A stretch of DNA of 24,926 nt, taken from Rodentolepis nana. Its lineage: Eukaryota; Platyhelminthes; Cestoda; Cyclophyllidea; Hymenolepididae. Below are positions 1 to 10,300 of this stretch, piece after piece. The number at the start of each line of letters is the position of its first letter. Positions within the stretch are counted from its first letter, which is position 1. Under the pieces are notes generated by a model that did not search any database, had not been told where the DNA came from, and saw nothing but the letters and a program-made list of their open reading frames with translations. The position numbers and the translations under genes are program-made. The stretch lies in assembly GCA_900617975.1 (NCBI GenBank), contig UZAE01013235.1:1-24926 (forward strand), given 5' to 3'.

Positions 1-40
1 GCCCAGGGTGCACCACGTGGAGGTAAGTCTATCGCCCCCC
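1..40 (-). mobile_element. SINE-like retroposon, head fragment cut by window edge
   Basis: This matches the antisense of the repeat-family head described for the other copies. It includes the CACGTG palindrome (14-19) and the donor-like GAGGTAAGT. The rest of the copy lies left of the window, so its target-site duplication cannot be tested. It ends in a C run (35-40), the complement of the GGGG that starts the other copies. Confidence 0.85.
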
Positions 41-1366
41 ACTTAAGGCGGATTATTGCTTTATTGCTTCAACAAACCAACCATGAGGTATTCATCTAAG
101 CATTCCAAAGTGCTATACAATTTAGGAGGAGGAACGGGAGTCGAATCGAAGTGCGTATTAAAATCAAGATTGCTAAAGATCTACTTTATTTGAACAATGG
201 AGGCATCCAATTCATTTTATAACTCCCATGGTACAGTTTTCATGGCAGGATTTTTGAGTTTCGGGTGAGATCACGTTCAAGATACTGAAAGCTTCTTGAC
301 CAGTTGTTTCACCTAGATAGTTGGTTGTGTCGGTTTGATTCATATTTGAGTTTCATAAAGGCGTGAGTCTAGTTGGACAAACAAGAGTTCTTCCAATGTG
401 AACTGCAATAATGTTATTACCAAATGTCCATTAAGTTAAAAATTGATTTTGCCAAAAAGCGACGGATAGGCAGTAACAGCGATCAAAACTAAATGATCCT
501 TCTCTTAACACGTCTACTACTAATTAAAATTGAACACAATTAAGACAAAGACTCATTAACCGCAAAGCGACTTATAATACACTTAAAGTGGGCCCATTTT
601 GCGGTATGAGCATCTGGTCACGTTTTAAGGTGTGGAGAACAGAATGCTATCATGGCTGAACAAAGAAATTACATACGCACCTGGGCAGACTCGAAGACGC
701 AGCGTGCTACTTCCACGCGGGGAGCAAGTGCGGTTGTAAATGCAGAAACTCAGTCAGCCATCACCCAATGGTCCCAACATCGTTTAACAAACCCTTCATT
801 GTATTTTATCGACTTACCTCTGTGATTGACACATCCATAATAAATGTGTTCCACACCGTACGTCTGTTTCCGCCATGTTGTCGACGGAATCTGACCTTTG
901 AGAAAAAGTCAAGGCTTGTTCATGTAGCAATTCGCTACAAGGGCACCTAACATCAAAACCACATCGAATTTTCAGCACCCAATGTTAGTATAAACACGAA
1001 GTGAAAGCTGTGTTTATTTTGGCTAAAAAACGAGCTTGTTATTCTTTCTTTTGTCCTAAGAAATGGCATTGGCATTATCGAGTACACCCTTTGTGACACA
1101 ATTAGCTGTTTGCAATCAATAATGCTTTTTTAAATTCCAAACTAAATTGTACTAAATATAATGCCTAGGAAAGAAGTTTTCTTGTAACCCAATGATTGTG
1201 AGGTTTCAAGAATTAACGATTAAAGGGGGGGGGGTCTTTACTGTTTTTTTTGTGTGGTCGAAGAAATTAATGCAATTAAATTAGATGATCTTGCGAATGA
1301 GTATGCTTAGTCTGGCTTTAAGAGTTATAATGACTCTAATGGGTATGAAACCGGTGAACACAAATG
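41..1366. other. Non-coding stretch, no gene recognised
   Basis: AT-rich sequence with only short open frames that resemble no known protein and lack exon-like boundaries. A run of ten G at about 1225-1234 is the only low-complexity feature noted. Confidence 0.5.
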
Positions 1367-2060
1367 TAGGGTGTCCCAAAAATGTATACTCACTGAAACC
1401 AATTATAAACGTGGCGTTCAATTTCGAAAGCGTTAAAATATTTTAAAAGTATAATTTTATGCTTTTGAGCTGCTTGTTCTCAAGTTGACGTACATTTTGA
1501 TCCCAACACCGCTAACAACACCAAGCAATCGAATCGCACACATCGTGAAATAATTCCTTTGGGATTTAGATGCATTCGTGCTCAATGGCTTCCCTTAATT
1601 CAGTGACTATTGCAGGTTTTGTAGCGTAGTCTTAGACTTTCAAGTATCCTCACAAGAAAAAATCTAGTGGTTTGAGGTCTGGTGAAAGGGGGGGGGATAT
1701 TCAACATAACCTCTTCGTCCAATCCACCTGTTTGGCAAGATTTCTTCAAGGTAAAACCTATCATCGCGATGGTAATGTGCGAGTTGCCCCATCTCACTGA
1801 AAATAAAACTCTTCATCTTCAAAGTCTTCTCCTATGCTTTTCATAAAACTGCTGCAAAAAGTTCAAGTAAATGGGACCTGCAGCAGTAGCGTCCGAAGAG
1901 AAGGGTCCAATCGGTTCTCTTGATGATAAACCGCTCCACACTGTAATTCCATGTAAATTGGCACGATGCTCAACGGTAACGTGTGGATTCTCAGGCCCCT
2001 AATAGGTACATTTGAATGAAATAATAGTAATGAACACCATGTTTGCAATAATTTTAAGTG
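1367..2060 (-). pseudogene. Decayed Tc1/mariner-superfamily transposase with one terminal sequence
   Basis: Read on the minus strand through several stops and frameshifts, this encodes the core of an IS630/Tc1/mariner-type DDE transposase. In order there is [11 protein letters not shown] (about 1975-2010), [12 protein letters not shown], then EDEEFYFQ-stop-DGA around the second catalytic aspartate (about 1790-1815). These are followed by IGRRGYVEYP (about 1690-1720) and then, after a shift at a C run, SPDLKPLDFFL with the third catalytic aspartate (about 1650-1680). The C-terminal ELREAIEHEC and HDVCDSIAWCC segments complete it. At 1369 the sequence GGGTGTCCCAAAAATGTAT, preceded by TA, looks like a terminal inverted repeat with its TA target. 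No matching repeat was found beyond 2060 and the N-terminal DNA-binding part is not recognisable. This is a dead, one-ended copy. The subfamily is uncertain because the frameshifts obscure the D-D spacing. Confidence 0.85.
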
Positions 2061-4181
2061 CGTATACTTCTTTGGGGCACCATGTGTGTAAATTAATGGG
2101 TTTCCATGACAAATTTACTCCAGAATATTTAATCTCCTCATAAATTTCTGCCTGAATAGTGTTTGGACAAGAAATCGTACATTTGCCACTTGTTATGTAA
2201 GAGAGACCATATGGAAGCAATGTGGGAGCGAAACCAGAAAATTATCACTCTGTGGACATAACTGAAAATTACCTGGCTGGCGGGTTATGATACGTCAAAA
2301 AATAATACGAAAAAAACATTCAAAAGGATAGGAAGAATGCAAAGAAAACTAAGTAACATCTTGATGAAGCATCTGCAATCGTCGCTGAGTCGAAATTGAC
2401 CTCGATAATGAAACCAGTTGAGTAAACAGAGTATAGGGATCTGCATCAAATAAAAAATCAGTGGAGTGATACTAAACATCCGGATTGAAGGGCCCGGATT
2501 GAAGAAGAAAAGATAAGATCAGGTCAGAAGAAAAGCAGTGGGAACAATGGTAGAAACGCTGATAGCAGTTTTTACAAATTCCCAAATGATTACTGATCTG
2601 ATGTCATTAATAAAGACAAGGAGTACCTAGTTGGTGTTTTGTCAATCCATTAGTGACCAATCAGCAGACACCAAATGAATCTGAAGACCAAGTCTGATAA
2701 GAAAGACGTGATTCAAATATCGTGCATTGCAATTATTGTTTCCTAACGAAAAATGTGTTTTTTACCCCTATTAATGGCAGCTACATTATAGACAAAAGTC
2801 TACCTGAAGAGCATCTCAACTTTGCTTGTTGATAGCAGCCTTTGACAAGGGAGAGAAAAGAAAACTCTAAAAGATTGATGTGGTCTTAATGCCACTTCTA
2901 GTTCAGAGAAGGGAGCAGAATTTGTACCCTAGGCGTGTGTCCACATATGTTTACCGTATTTGCTTATTGGAATTGCATAAGCTTTAAGGAGCATCGCATG
3001 CACGTCCATTGGTTCTTGGATATCTGGGAAAGAATGGTAAGAGAGATTTGAAGTCACGCTGCCACTAACCGATGGCAAGCCGCTTAAAGCTAATTAAGAG
3101 TAAGGTTGCATACAGCCCCTTCACACTAAACTAAGTCGATTCGGTATCATTTAAGGGCCCCTACCGAAAGTATAACGTTCTCAGACACCGTTTTTTGTTG
3201 AAAATATATTTTAATTCTACAGCAGGCTATTGAATAACAAGACTTCGAAGGGAGAACTCGACCGATTACTTTTGCCTAGTAATCAACATGAATATCTGCA
3301 CAACCAGTTCCATATCCATTTGTTGGAAAACGCAATGGTCAATTCAAGTCAATACGCGGCTCAGACAGAAGATAGGTCTCTCATTAGAATGGCTTCCTAT
3401 CTATCCACTTAGCAGGTTAATTTTTGTTAAAAATTTAACAAATGAGGTTGTTAAGTTAAATATCCTAGCGTAGTCGAATCAAGTACATATGCGAGCCAAA
3501 ATCAATCAAGAATAAATTTGAAATGTTAGATTGAATGCTAAGCGATGTAAATATTTTTCGGAAAATTGAGGCATCAAAATTTCACGTCGATAAAGTTTAA
3601 GAACAATTTTATGCGCAGTTACTAAAATCAAAATAGATATACAAAAAGGATCATTGGTTATAAATATGGGATATTTCATAAAATTTAGTAAATGTGTGTA
3701 TGTATGACACTGGGTCTCGTCGAATTTAGCTAATAAATTCGCATGATATTGACGTCAAATTTTAACTTATTACAAATTAAATCAGTAACTTGTATTACTC
3801 ACACAAGTGTCCTCAAACTAAAGTAGGAATGAACAATATGTCGACAGCGACAATTTTGGATGTAGACAAAAATCTGTGGGTTGAATTGGGCTAATTTATC
3901 CCTCAAAAGATTTTTAAAATTCTTATTTGCATTGAAAATACCAAGTGACATCTCTTACTATTCGCATTTAAAACTAAAAAGAAGAAAATCGTAACTTAAT
4001 TCAATCCGTGAAAAAGTCATTATCTTATGAGTCCTTTAAAAATTTGCAGAATTGTGTTGAATTTAATTGATTTTATAAAAATTCACATAACATTTCGGTG
4101 GAAAATAATATATTAGCAGAGATATAAAATCCTCATTTCAAGTTGTTTAATATGTCCAAGTAGCCGTCGCACAAATCAAGG
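2061..4181. other. Intergenic region, no confident gene
   Basis: AT-rich DNA without recognisable homology. The best coding candidate is an open frame at about 3222-3412 (+), 60 codons from 3230. It follows an acceptor-like ATTCTACAG (a GT at 3191 would make a 33-bp intron) and contains LLLPSNQHEYLHNQFHIHLL. However, a stop lies only a few codons upstream in the required phase, no in-frame start is near, and I do not recognise the peptide. It could be a terminal exon of an unseen gene or chance. Confidence 0.45.
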
Positions 4182-4675
4182 ATGGAATTTCTAAGAAGGG
4201 GTGTTGATTACATAATCTGGCCTTTTACTAAAGTTGCTGAAAAGGCATCTGTAGCACCGGCTATTGTACCTGGTGGGAGTAATGCAAAGTTAGCAGGCAT
4301 TCTAGGAGCGCTTGCAATTTCCGCGTTGGCTTATGGAGCTCATGGTAGATTGGTTAATATGGCGGATTGATATTTCTTAGGTTTTCAAAATACTGAAAGG
4401 TCTGAGCAAAACCTCAGAACTTTCAGAAATGCTGCTGATATGAATATTCTGCACGCTCTTGCCCTTCTCGGTGTACATAACTCGCGTTTTCCGAAATTGG
4501 TTAGTAAATTTTCTAATTGTTAATATTTTAGACCACAACGCTTTTTCTGATTGGAACTGTCCTCTTTTCTGGGACTTGTTATTACACAGCGCTAACAGAT
4601 GACCGTAGATTTGTGGATATTGCGCCCATCGGTGGATCTACCCTTTTGATTGGATGGCTCACATTCGCTTTGTAA
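4182..4675 (+). CDS. TMEM256: TMEM256 / DUF423-family small membrane protein
   Basis: Three exons, 4182-4344, 4381-4499 and 4532-4675 (TAA), are joined by GT-AG introns of 36 and 32 bp and give 141 residues. The product matches the TMEM256 (DUF423) family, small multi-pass membrane proteins of unknown biochemical role. Family landmarks are all present: AGILGALAISALAYGAHG near residues 38-55, then NILHALALLGVH, FLIGTVLFSGTCYYTAL, and the ending IAPIGGSTLLIGWLTFAL. The N-terminal ~35 residues are longer than in the human protein and less conserved. Splicing is decided by homology: GAHG joins GFQN across intron 1 and FPKL joins TTTLF across intron 2. The start is the first in-frame ATG. A polyadenylation signal lies 137 bases after the stop, then a SINE-like insertion. 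Confidence 0.93.
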
Positions 4676-4811
4676 TATCTCCAAATGTTTCCCGTTAACT
4701 CACGCAAACGAGCACTTGCTTACTGCCGATTAGTAGAATTAAATTTATGTTAACTACATAAGCACCTTGTTTCCTATTAATAACATATTATTTCATGTAT
4801 TTTTTCACATT

Positions 4812-4817
4812 AATAAA
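4812..4817 (+). terminator. Polyadenylation signal AATAAA
   Basis: A canonical AATAAA 137 bases downstream of the TMEM256-family stop codon, followed by T-rich sequence. It is the likely 3' end signal of that transcript. Confidence 0.65.
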
Positions 4818-4890
4818 GATGGCGAAATTTGAAATTATTTCTTCGATTTCTTGTGTTATCTGGTCTTTTTCGACCTCTTTATGTAGTAAG

Positions 4891-5110
4891 ACATATATTG
4901 GGGTGATGGTGGTTTGAAGTCATAAGTCAGCTGCCGGTTTATAGAATTTTTTGCCGTATGAGTTTGCTTTGCCCAGGGTGCACCTCGTGGAGATAAGTCT
5001 GTCACACTTTTCACTTTAATGTTTCATACCTCTGTGAAGCCTGAAGTCGACTAAAGGGCTAATGATAGCTATCAAAAAAGTCTGCAATTTGATATAAATA
5101 AATAAAATAA
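4891..5110 (+). mobile_element. SINE-like retroposon, twin-primed (internally inverted) copy
   Basis: The left part (4891 to about 5003) is the antisense head half of the element, ending at its 5' terminus. The right part (about 5004-5110) is the sense 3' part, ending in a TAAATAAATAAAATAA-like tail. The middle of the element is missing. The whole structure is flanked by the direct repeat ATGTAGTAAG (4881-4890 and 5111-5120), so both halves entered in one event. An inverted 5' part joined to a sense 3' part inside one target-site duplication is the known signature of twin priming by LINE machinery. The head here has lost the CACGTG palindrome (CTCGTG) and has a weakened donor (GAGATAAGT). Confidence 0.88.
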
Positions 5111-5120
5111 ATGTAGTAAG

Positions 5121-6049
5121 GCTTTACCTTTTAGTTGCATTTCATTAAATGTACCGCTAGTTTGATTTAAGCGAATGTTCTATATCTGGGTAAAATTGCT
5201 TCACCACGATTTGCTGACGTATTTGCTTAAACAATGGAGGTAGTTTTAAAAGGCCATTTTGCCATTTATCTTGAGTTAATGGGTGTCACCATTATTTGCC
5301 ACTGATAAGAGGCTCATTCTATTACCACGTACCTGGGTAATATATTGCGTTCTTTGTCAGCTAATGCTTGGGCTTAGTGCTGAGAGGTTTAGGTTTACTG
5401 TCGTAGGGCAATATTTTTGCTATAATATTTCCATCTGGACCTTCTTATTAAACTTAAATTGGTAATGCGGAGGAAAAGGTTGAAATTAAGGGGGCTTTTG
5501 TGAACTAGTTGGCCAGAACTTTCAGATTTAGCTGATATACCGTAATATCAAGAAAAATGCCTCATTCAGCGTTTAGTCAATTTGTCCTAAATTCCACTTG
5601 AGGCGAGGGAAGATGAATCACTTAGTCGGTGCAATCACAACAACAATTAGTCCAAATTTTTTATTGGTATAATTTCTAGTTTGTAGTACTCCTTTTTCAT
5701 TTTTTCGCCTTCAGTTTAAAACACACTCCACCTTGAAGAGGCGTGATTCTTTGAAAATGACACCACTAAGCTATGAACTTTAGATGATATATGTCTTTTT
5801 CAGACAACAAGCAAGTTATGAAATTGTGAACTATGAGACTTTTGAAGCTTAATGTTGTAGATAGCGGGAACACCCATCATAAATGCAATCCATGAGTAGC
5901 CTGAACTTTAACCCAATCTCCACTCATATTCAAATTGAATACTTAAATGTCTTACAACTAATAAGTTAGTTTATCGATTTAACCGCGTGAAAACAAATAA
6001 CTGAGCAAAAGATATAAATATATTTGTTGAATTTGTAAGAACAAAAGGG
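5121..6049. other. Intergenic region, no gene recognised
   Basis: No homology was recognised on either strand. A 60-codon open frame at 5283-5465 (+) has no supporting features. The right part would include the MRRF 3' untranslated region. A TTTATT at about 5660 would read AATAAA on the minus strand, about 390 bases beyond the MRRF stop. Confidence 0.5.
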
Positions 6050-7010
6050 CTAAATTTGGTCGCTCAGCAGCTCCTGTTCCTTCGTTTTCCATGCCTGCTC
6101 GGCTTTCGCATGTTGTGTCTTCACAGTACTTTTCAAATACTCATTAGCCGTCCTCTTATCATCTTCAGATAAAGTGTTCATTGACGCGACCAGTTTTGAG
6201 TACTTTTGATACACTTTGTCCATATCTCTTTTCGTTCGATGAAGCATATCACGACCTTAAGAAATGCAATTAAAACAAGCCTTTATAAAATCACCTCGTT
6301 TAGTCAGTTCATTTCGAACGTCACCAGTAACAATATTGCGAAGTCGAACTGTAAATTGGGTTTGGTCAACATCTTGAATAAGATCGGAGTACGACGAATT
6401 GGCCTTCCCCTTCTTAGAACTGGGTGCTTCACCCCCACTAGAAAGGTACTGCGATACTGCGGCCTTGGCAGCAGGAACCAAATCTGGACGACCACTTAGA
6501 TCGATTAAGATTTGGGTAGTAGGTTGAATATTTGCTGACTGACTTGTAGTTTGACTTATAATTGTAGCAACATCACCAAGCTGAACACGTTCACTGGGAA
6601 TCTAAAGAACTAAACATAACCATTGTAACCTCACTGGAATAGTATAAAAAATTTCGGGAGTCAGTTTAAGGCACAGCTTGTGGTAAAGATTGTCTTCAAA
6701 ACTAGCCATCAATTTCAAGTAATCCTGAATCATATCCTCGTCCTTGATTGTCTGCTTAAGCTCTTCAGTCAGGCTAACAAGTTTAGCTTAAGAGAATGAC
6801 GATAGGTTTTTTTCTACCTGTGGGCTTGCGAACTTTGTTCTTACTCTTAAAACGAGACGGCTGAACAATGGGTTGCATATGGCATGCTTTAAAGTGTTTT
6901 GCAACGAAGGTGGTACGATTTAAATTACAATAGGATAATGCAGCCCTGGGTGCATTTATACATCGAACGCTGATAAAAACACGAAACACGTTGAAAACAG
7001 CAGAAATCAT
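6050..7010 (-). CDS. MRRF: Mitochondrial ribosome recycling factor
   Basis: Four minus-strand exons, 7010-6818, 6786-6635, 6601-6295 and 6255-6050, are separated by GT-AG introns of 31, 33 and 39 bp. They encode 285 residues. RRF splits the post-termination ribosome together with a translational GTPase so that the subunits can be reused. A basic, Ser/Phe/Arg-bearing leader (MISAVFNVFRVFISVR...) suggests mitochondrial import. The RRF domain follows: LTEELKQTIKDED near residues 70-85, VQLGDVATI, QILIDLSGRPDLVPAAKAAV, then FTVRLRNIV. The C-terminal helices contain HRTKRDMDKV, TLSEDDKR (compare SEDD in bacterial RRF) and KTKEQELLS (compare KTKELLG at the human C-terminus). A Ser/Gly/Lys-rich stretch at about 168-190 is an insertion of roughly 20 residues relative to human and bacterial RRF. 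The 6602-6634 intron uses GTGAGG, because the GTTACA donor five bases downstream breaks frame. Confidence 0.9.
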
Positions 7011-7351
7011 CAGATCAGATTAAAGTATGCATGCTCAAAAACTACGACCCTGAATCTCCACTTAGAAGGTTACATTTTGGAAGGCCATTTGCTTATATTC
7101 CGAAAAATAAGCAAAGCTTTGCGAATTATCTTTTTTATACAGTTCATTTTTAGTTAATTTTTAACTTTATTATGAAATAAGTACAAGAGGTAATGTTTGA
7201 ACATATTTTATGCCCTATTAAGTATTATATATTATTCGATAATTAAAATGTATTAAAATTCTTTGCTAATATATTTTGCATTTAATATCAGTTAAATACT
7301 AAGCGGTATGTTTATTTGGGTTAAGAAATTTGACCATCGCTTTTAGCCTAC
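7011..7351. promoter_or_regulatory. Divergent promoter region shared by MRRF and STX16
   Basis: The two start codons lie head to head about 340 bp apart, and the gap contains no other gene. The sequence is very AT-rich (for example 7220-7260). Both 5' untranslated regions and both promoters must lie here unless untranslated exons exist further away. A TTTTAG|CCTAC at 7341-7351, just before the STX16 ATG, resembles a splice acceptor. It could serve a 5' untranslated intron or spliced-leader addition, which flatworms use. No core element such as TATAAA at a convincing distance was identified. Confidence 0.5.
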
Positions 7352-10300
7352 ATGAACCCGGTTATGGGGGCCCGAAAATTGACTGATACTTTTGTGTTTA
7401 TGCGAAACAATGCTATTCAGAACCGGCAGTTCGCTAATAATGTCCACGCAGTAAATTCTAAGTCTTTGTAATCGATATCCTCTAGCGTTCGACAGACAAA
7501 GAGATGTTACTAAATGAAATGACTAACGTAGAACTTGGTTTTACGAAATCCAACGAAGGTTTGCAGGAGTGGCAGAATATGGTCAAATCGATTAATTTCG
7601 AGTTTACAGTGATTCGTCAGAAAAGTGTGTTTGAAATTCTCCGCTTAATCAAGTACATTTAGTGAAGGAATTAATAAATCTTCACGATCATCATATTATG
7701 GCCGCAAAACTAGATGACAACTTAGATGATGACAAAGAAATTGAATTGCAAACGAAGGAGTTGACACAGGTTTGAGTTTTATATTCTTATTTTTCATCAT
7801 TTTTCAGTTATTTACCCTCTGCCATCGTCAACTTTCTCAACTTGCCGCGTTAAAGCGAAAGATCCTTTCTGGAAGTCGCGCTCAGCCAGAAAACTTAATG
7901 ACTAACACAATTTCCTCTCTTGCTAGGACACTACAAGAACTGTCTCAGACCTTTAGAAAGGTTCAATCTCAGTATTTGAATGGTAATGTCTAACTTCTAG
8001 TATATTTAACATCCTCGTTTCAGAGCTTAAAGCGAGAGATGAACGAATTCGTGGTTATCTAAATACAACTCTGGGAAATGAATTAACTGCAGATGATGTC
8101 GTCGGTTTAACTGAATTTAATCTTTTAGAGGTAGATTTGTATCATATTGTTTGATTTTATCAATTATTTTTTTGGACTCTGTACTACATGGATCAATTCA
8201 CTATTATGAGGTTGTAGCAATCAGATTTGTTGGAGTTTTATTTAAGTAGTGTTAGTGATGTCTGCTTAATAAGGTCTGTAAGAAGATTGGTGATATAAAC
8301 TTACGGTCATGCTTCCCATACTGATATTCATATTAGTTGGAATTGTCGACATTTGGTTAATTTTTAGGTCTCCTGTTAATGGTTTATATTCATTTTGTAG
8401 CCTGCAACTGGAGATCAGACCCAAATGCTTTTGGTTGAAAATACGAAAGCTGTTGAGAGGAGAGAACAGGAAATTACTCAAATCGTGCGCTCCTTACACG
8501 AACTCAATGAGATATTCCGGGATGTTGCTCAGCTTGTTGTTGATCAAGTAAGTTTTCCATTCTACCATGTTTGCCTGGTTCACATTCCATTTGGGGGAAA
8601 TCGCTGTTGGTTACAATTCCTATGCTAGAAATTCACTAACAATTTTAGATTTTTTTTCAATATTTGGCTGTTTCCTTTTATTGCCTCACCTGTCGTTTCC
8701 CATTTTTTATATTTTATTGCTTGACTATATTGGTAATCCATTTCCTTATCTTCAGGAAACTTTATTTATTTATTTCAAATGGCAGGCGCTTTGATAGTTA
8801 TCATTAGCCCTTTAGTTGACTTCGGGATTCACAGAGAGGCGGAGGAACAGCAAAGTGCCAAAAAGTCGAGAGGCGGGACAGAATAATGATTCACGGACGT
8901 AAAAGAGACGGACAGACACAGGCAGAGAAAAGGTAAGATGAGTACTGTGGAAGTTGTGAAATATGATAAACAGTGGGATCGTGGTAGTTTGAAGTCAGAA
9001 CTCAACTACCGGTTCACAGACTTTTTGCCGTATGAGTATACGTTGTCCAGGATGTACCACGTGGAGGTAAGTCTATCGGCACACCCATCTTCAGGAAACT
9101 AGACGTAAATTTTACGGAATAAGTGAAGATTCACTCTAATTTAGGCTCCTATTATTTTTTCAGTCTCCAAATCCGAGTTCCCTTCCCTCAAATAGCTTAT
9201 TAGAACCGCCTCTGCATTAATGGGTCTTATTCTTGAAATGGATTATTAAAACGTTTTATACACATATGTTGTCACTGTGATTTGGGGTTTGAGCCTTGTA
9301 ATTAATTCGCTATTTAATTAGCATTTATCTACAGGTGGTTTTACATGCATTTATAATTCGAGATTTTCAGTAAAGTCCCTGTTCAGAAAAATTAGTGAAT
9401 TCGTGATGAATGCGTGTCGATTTCGGTATTGTTTAAATACGGCACCAATAAGTGCAACAACAAAAACATTAATTTATTACTGAAAAGAACTCGAATAATG
9501 ACATCCCGGGCAACGTATATTCATACGACAAAAAGTCAATAATTTGGCAGTTAACTTCAAATTACCATGACCCGGCTGTATGTCATATACGACCACTTTC
9601 ACAGTGCTCACCTTACCTTTTTCTCTACCTCTGTGTCTGCCTCCCTTTTACATCTGCCAATCACTCTTCTTTTCCCCTCCTTGATTTTTTTCGAGTTTGA
9701 TGTTTGCTCTCTGTGACGCCCCAAAGTCAACTAAAGGCCTGCCGTTTGATCTAAATAACTGATGAAATTTTATAAATGCGGGAATTGATTTGTTACCGGT
9801 TTTCATCTCACTATTTTAAATAAAGTTTAGAGTCGGAAAAATGGATACTATTTGAAATTCTGTCCACTTTCTCCCCTCAAGAGTAAGTTCTTTTTACTTG
9901 ACGTTACGCTTATCATGAACTCACAACGCCTTTGCAATGATTCATCACAGTGGATTGTGATTGGTTACATCTCATACTCTAGCTACGCATTAGTTCACTC
10001 GAGTGGTGCTGATAGGTGCTTCACCTTAGCATTACTTTGTGGCTTTTGGCAAATGGGCTGCTCTTGCCTGGAAAGTGAGAAGTTAGGAGTTTGATGCTCA
10101 TCAGACTGTCTGTCTAAAATGAGGAGTTGAAGAATATGAGTTATTACCCATCTTCCTCTCTTCTGCCTAAGCAAGTGTTGAGAAACGCTCTGTAACCATG
10201 TCAACTTTTGGGTCAATCAGCTGACTTTGAAGTTTTCTCCAGAATTCTGGAGCCTACTCACTCGTAAGCAGGCGCATTCTTTTGAATTGCATCTTGGTGT

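Noticed and set aside
3222..3473. Two overlapping frames that could be a terminal exon after ATTCTACAG
   Set aside because: Mutually exclusive frames, a stop just upstream in the needed phase, and no recognisable peptide; kept only as a note in the intergenic entry.
8366..8400. Alternative STX16 exon 6 acceptor at TTTTTAG near 8367
   Set aside because: Adds codons that reach a TAA almost at once in the required phase; the 8400 acceptor gives perfect family alignment.
9757..9790. CTGATGAAA after the truncated copy, reminiscent of a hammerhead ribozyme core
   Set aside because: The remaining conserved core and helices are absent, and it lies outside the element.
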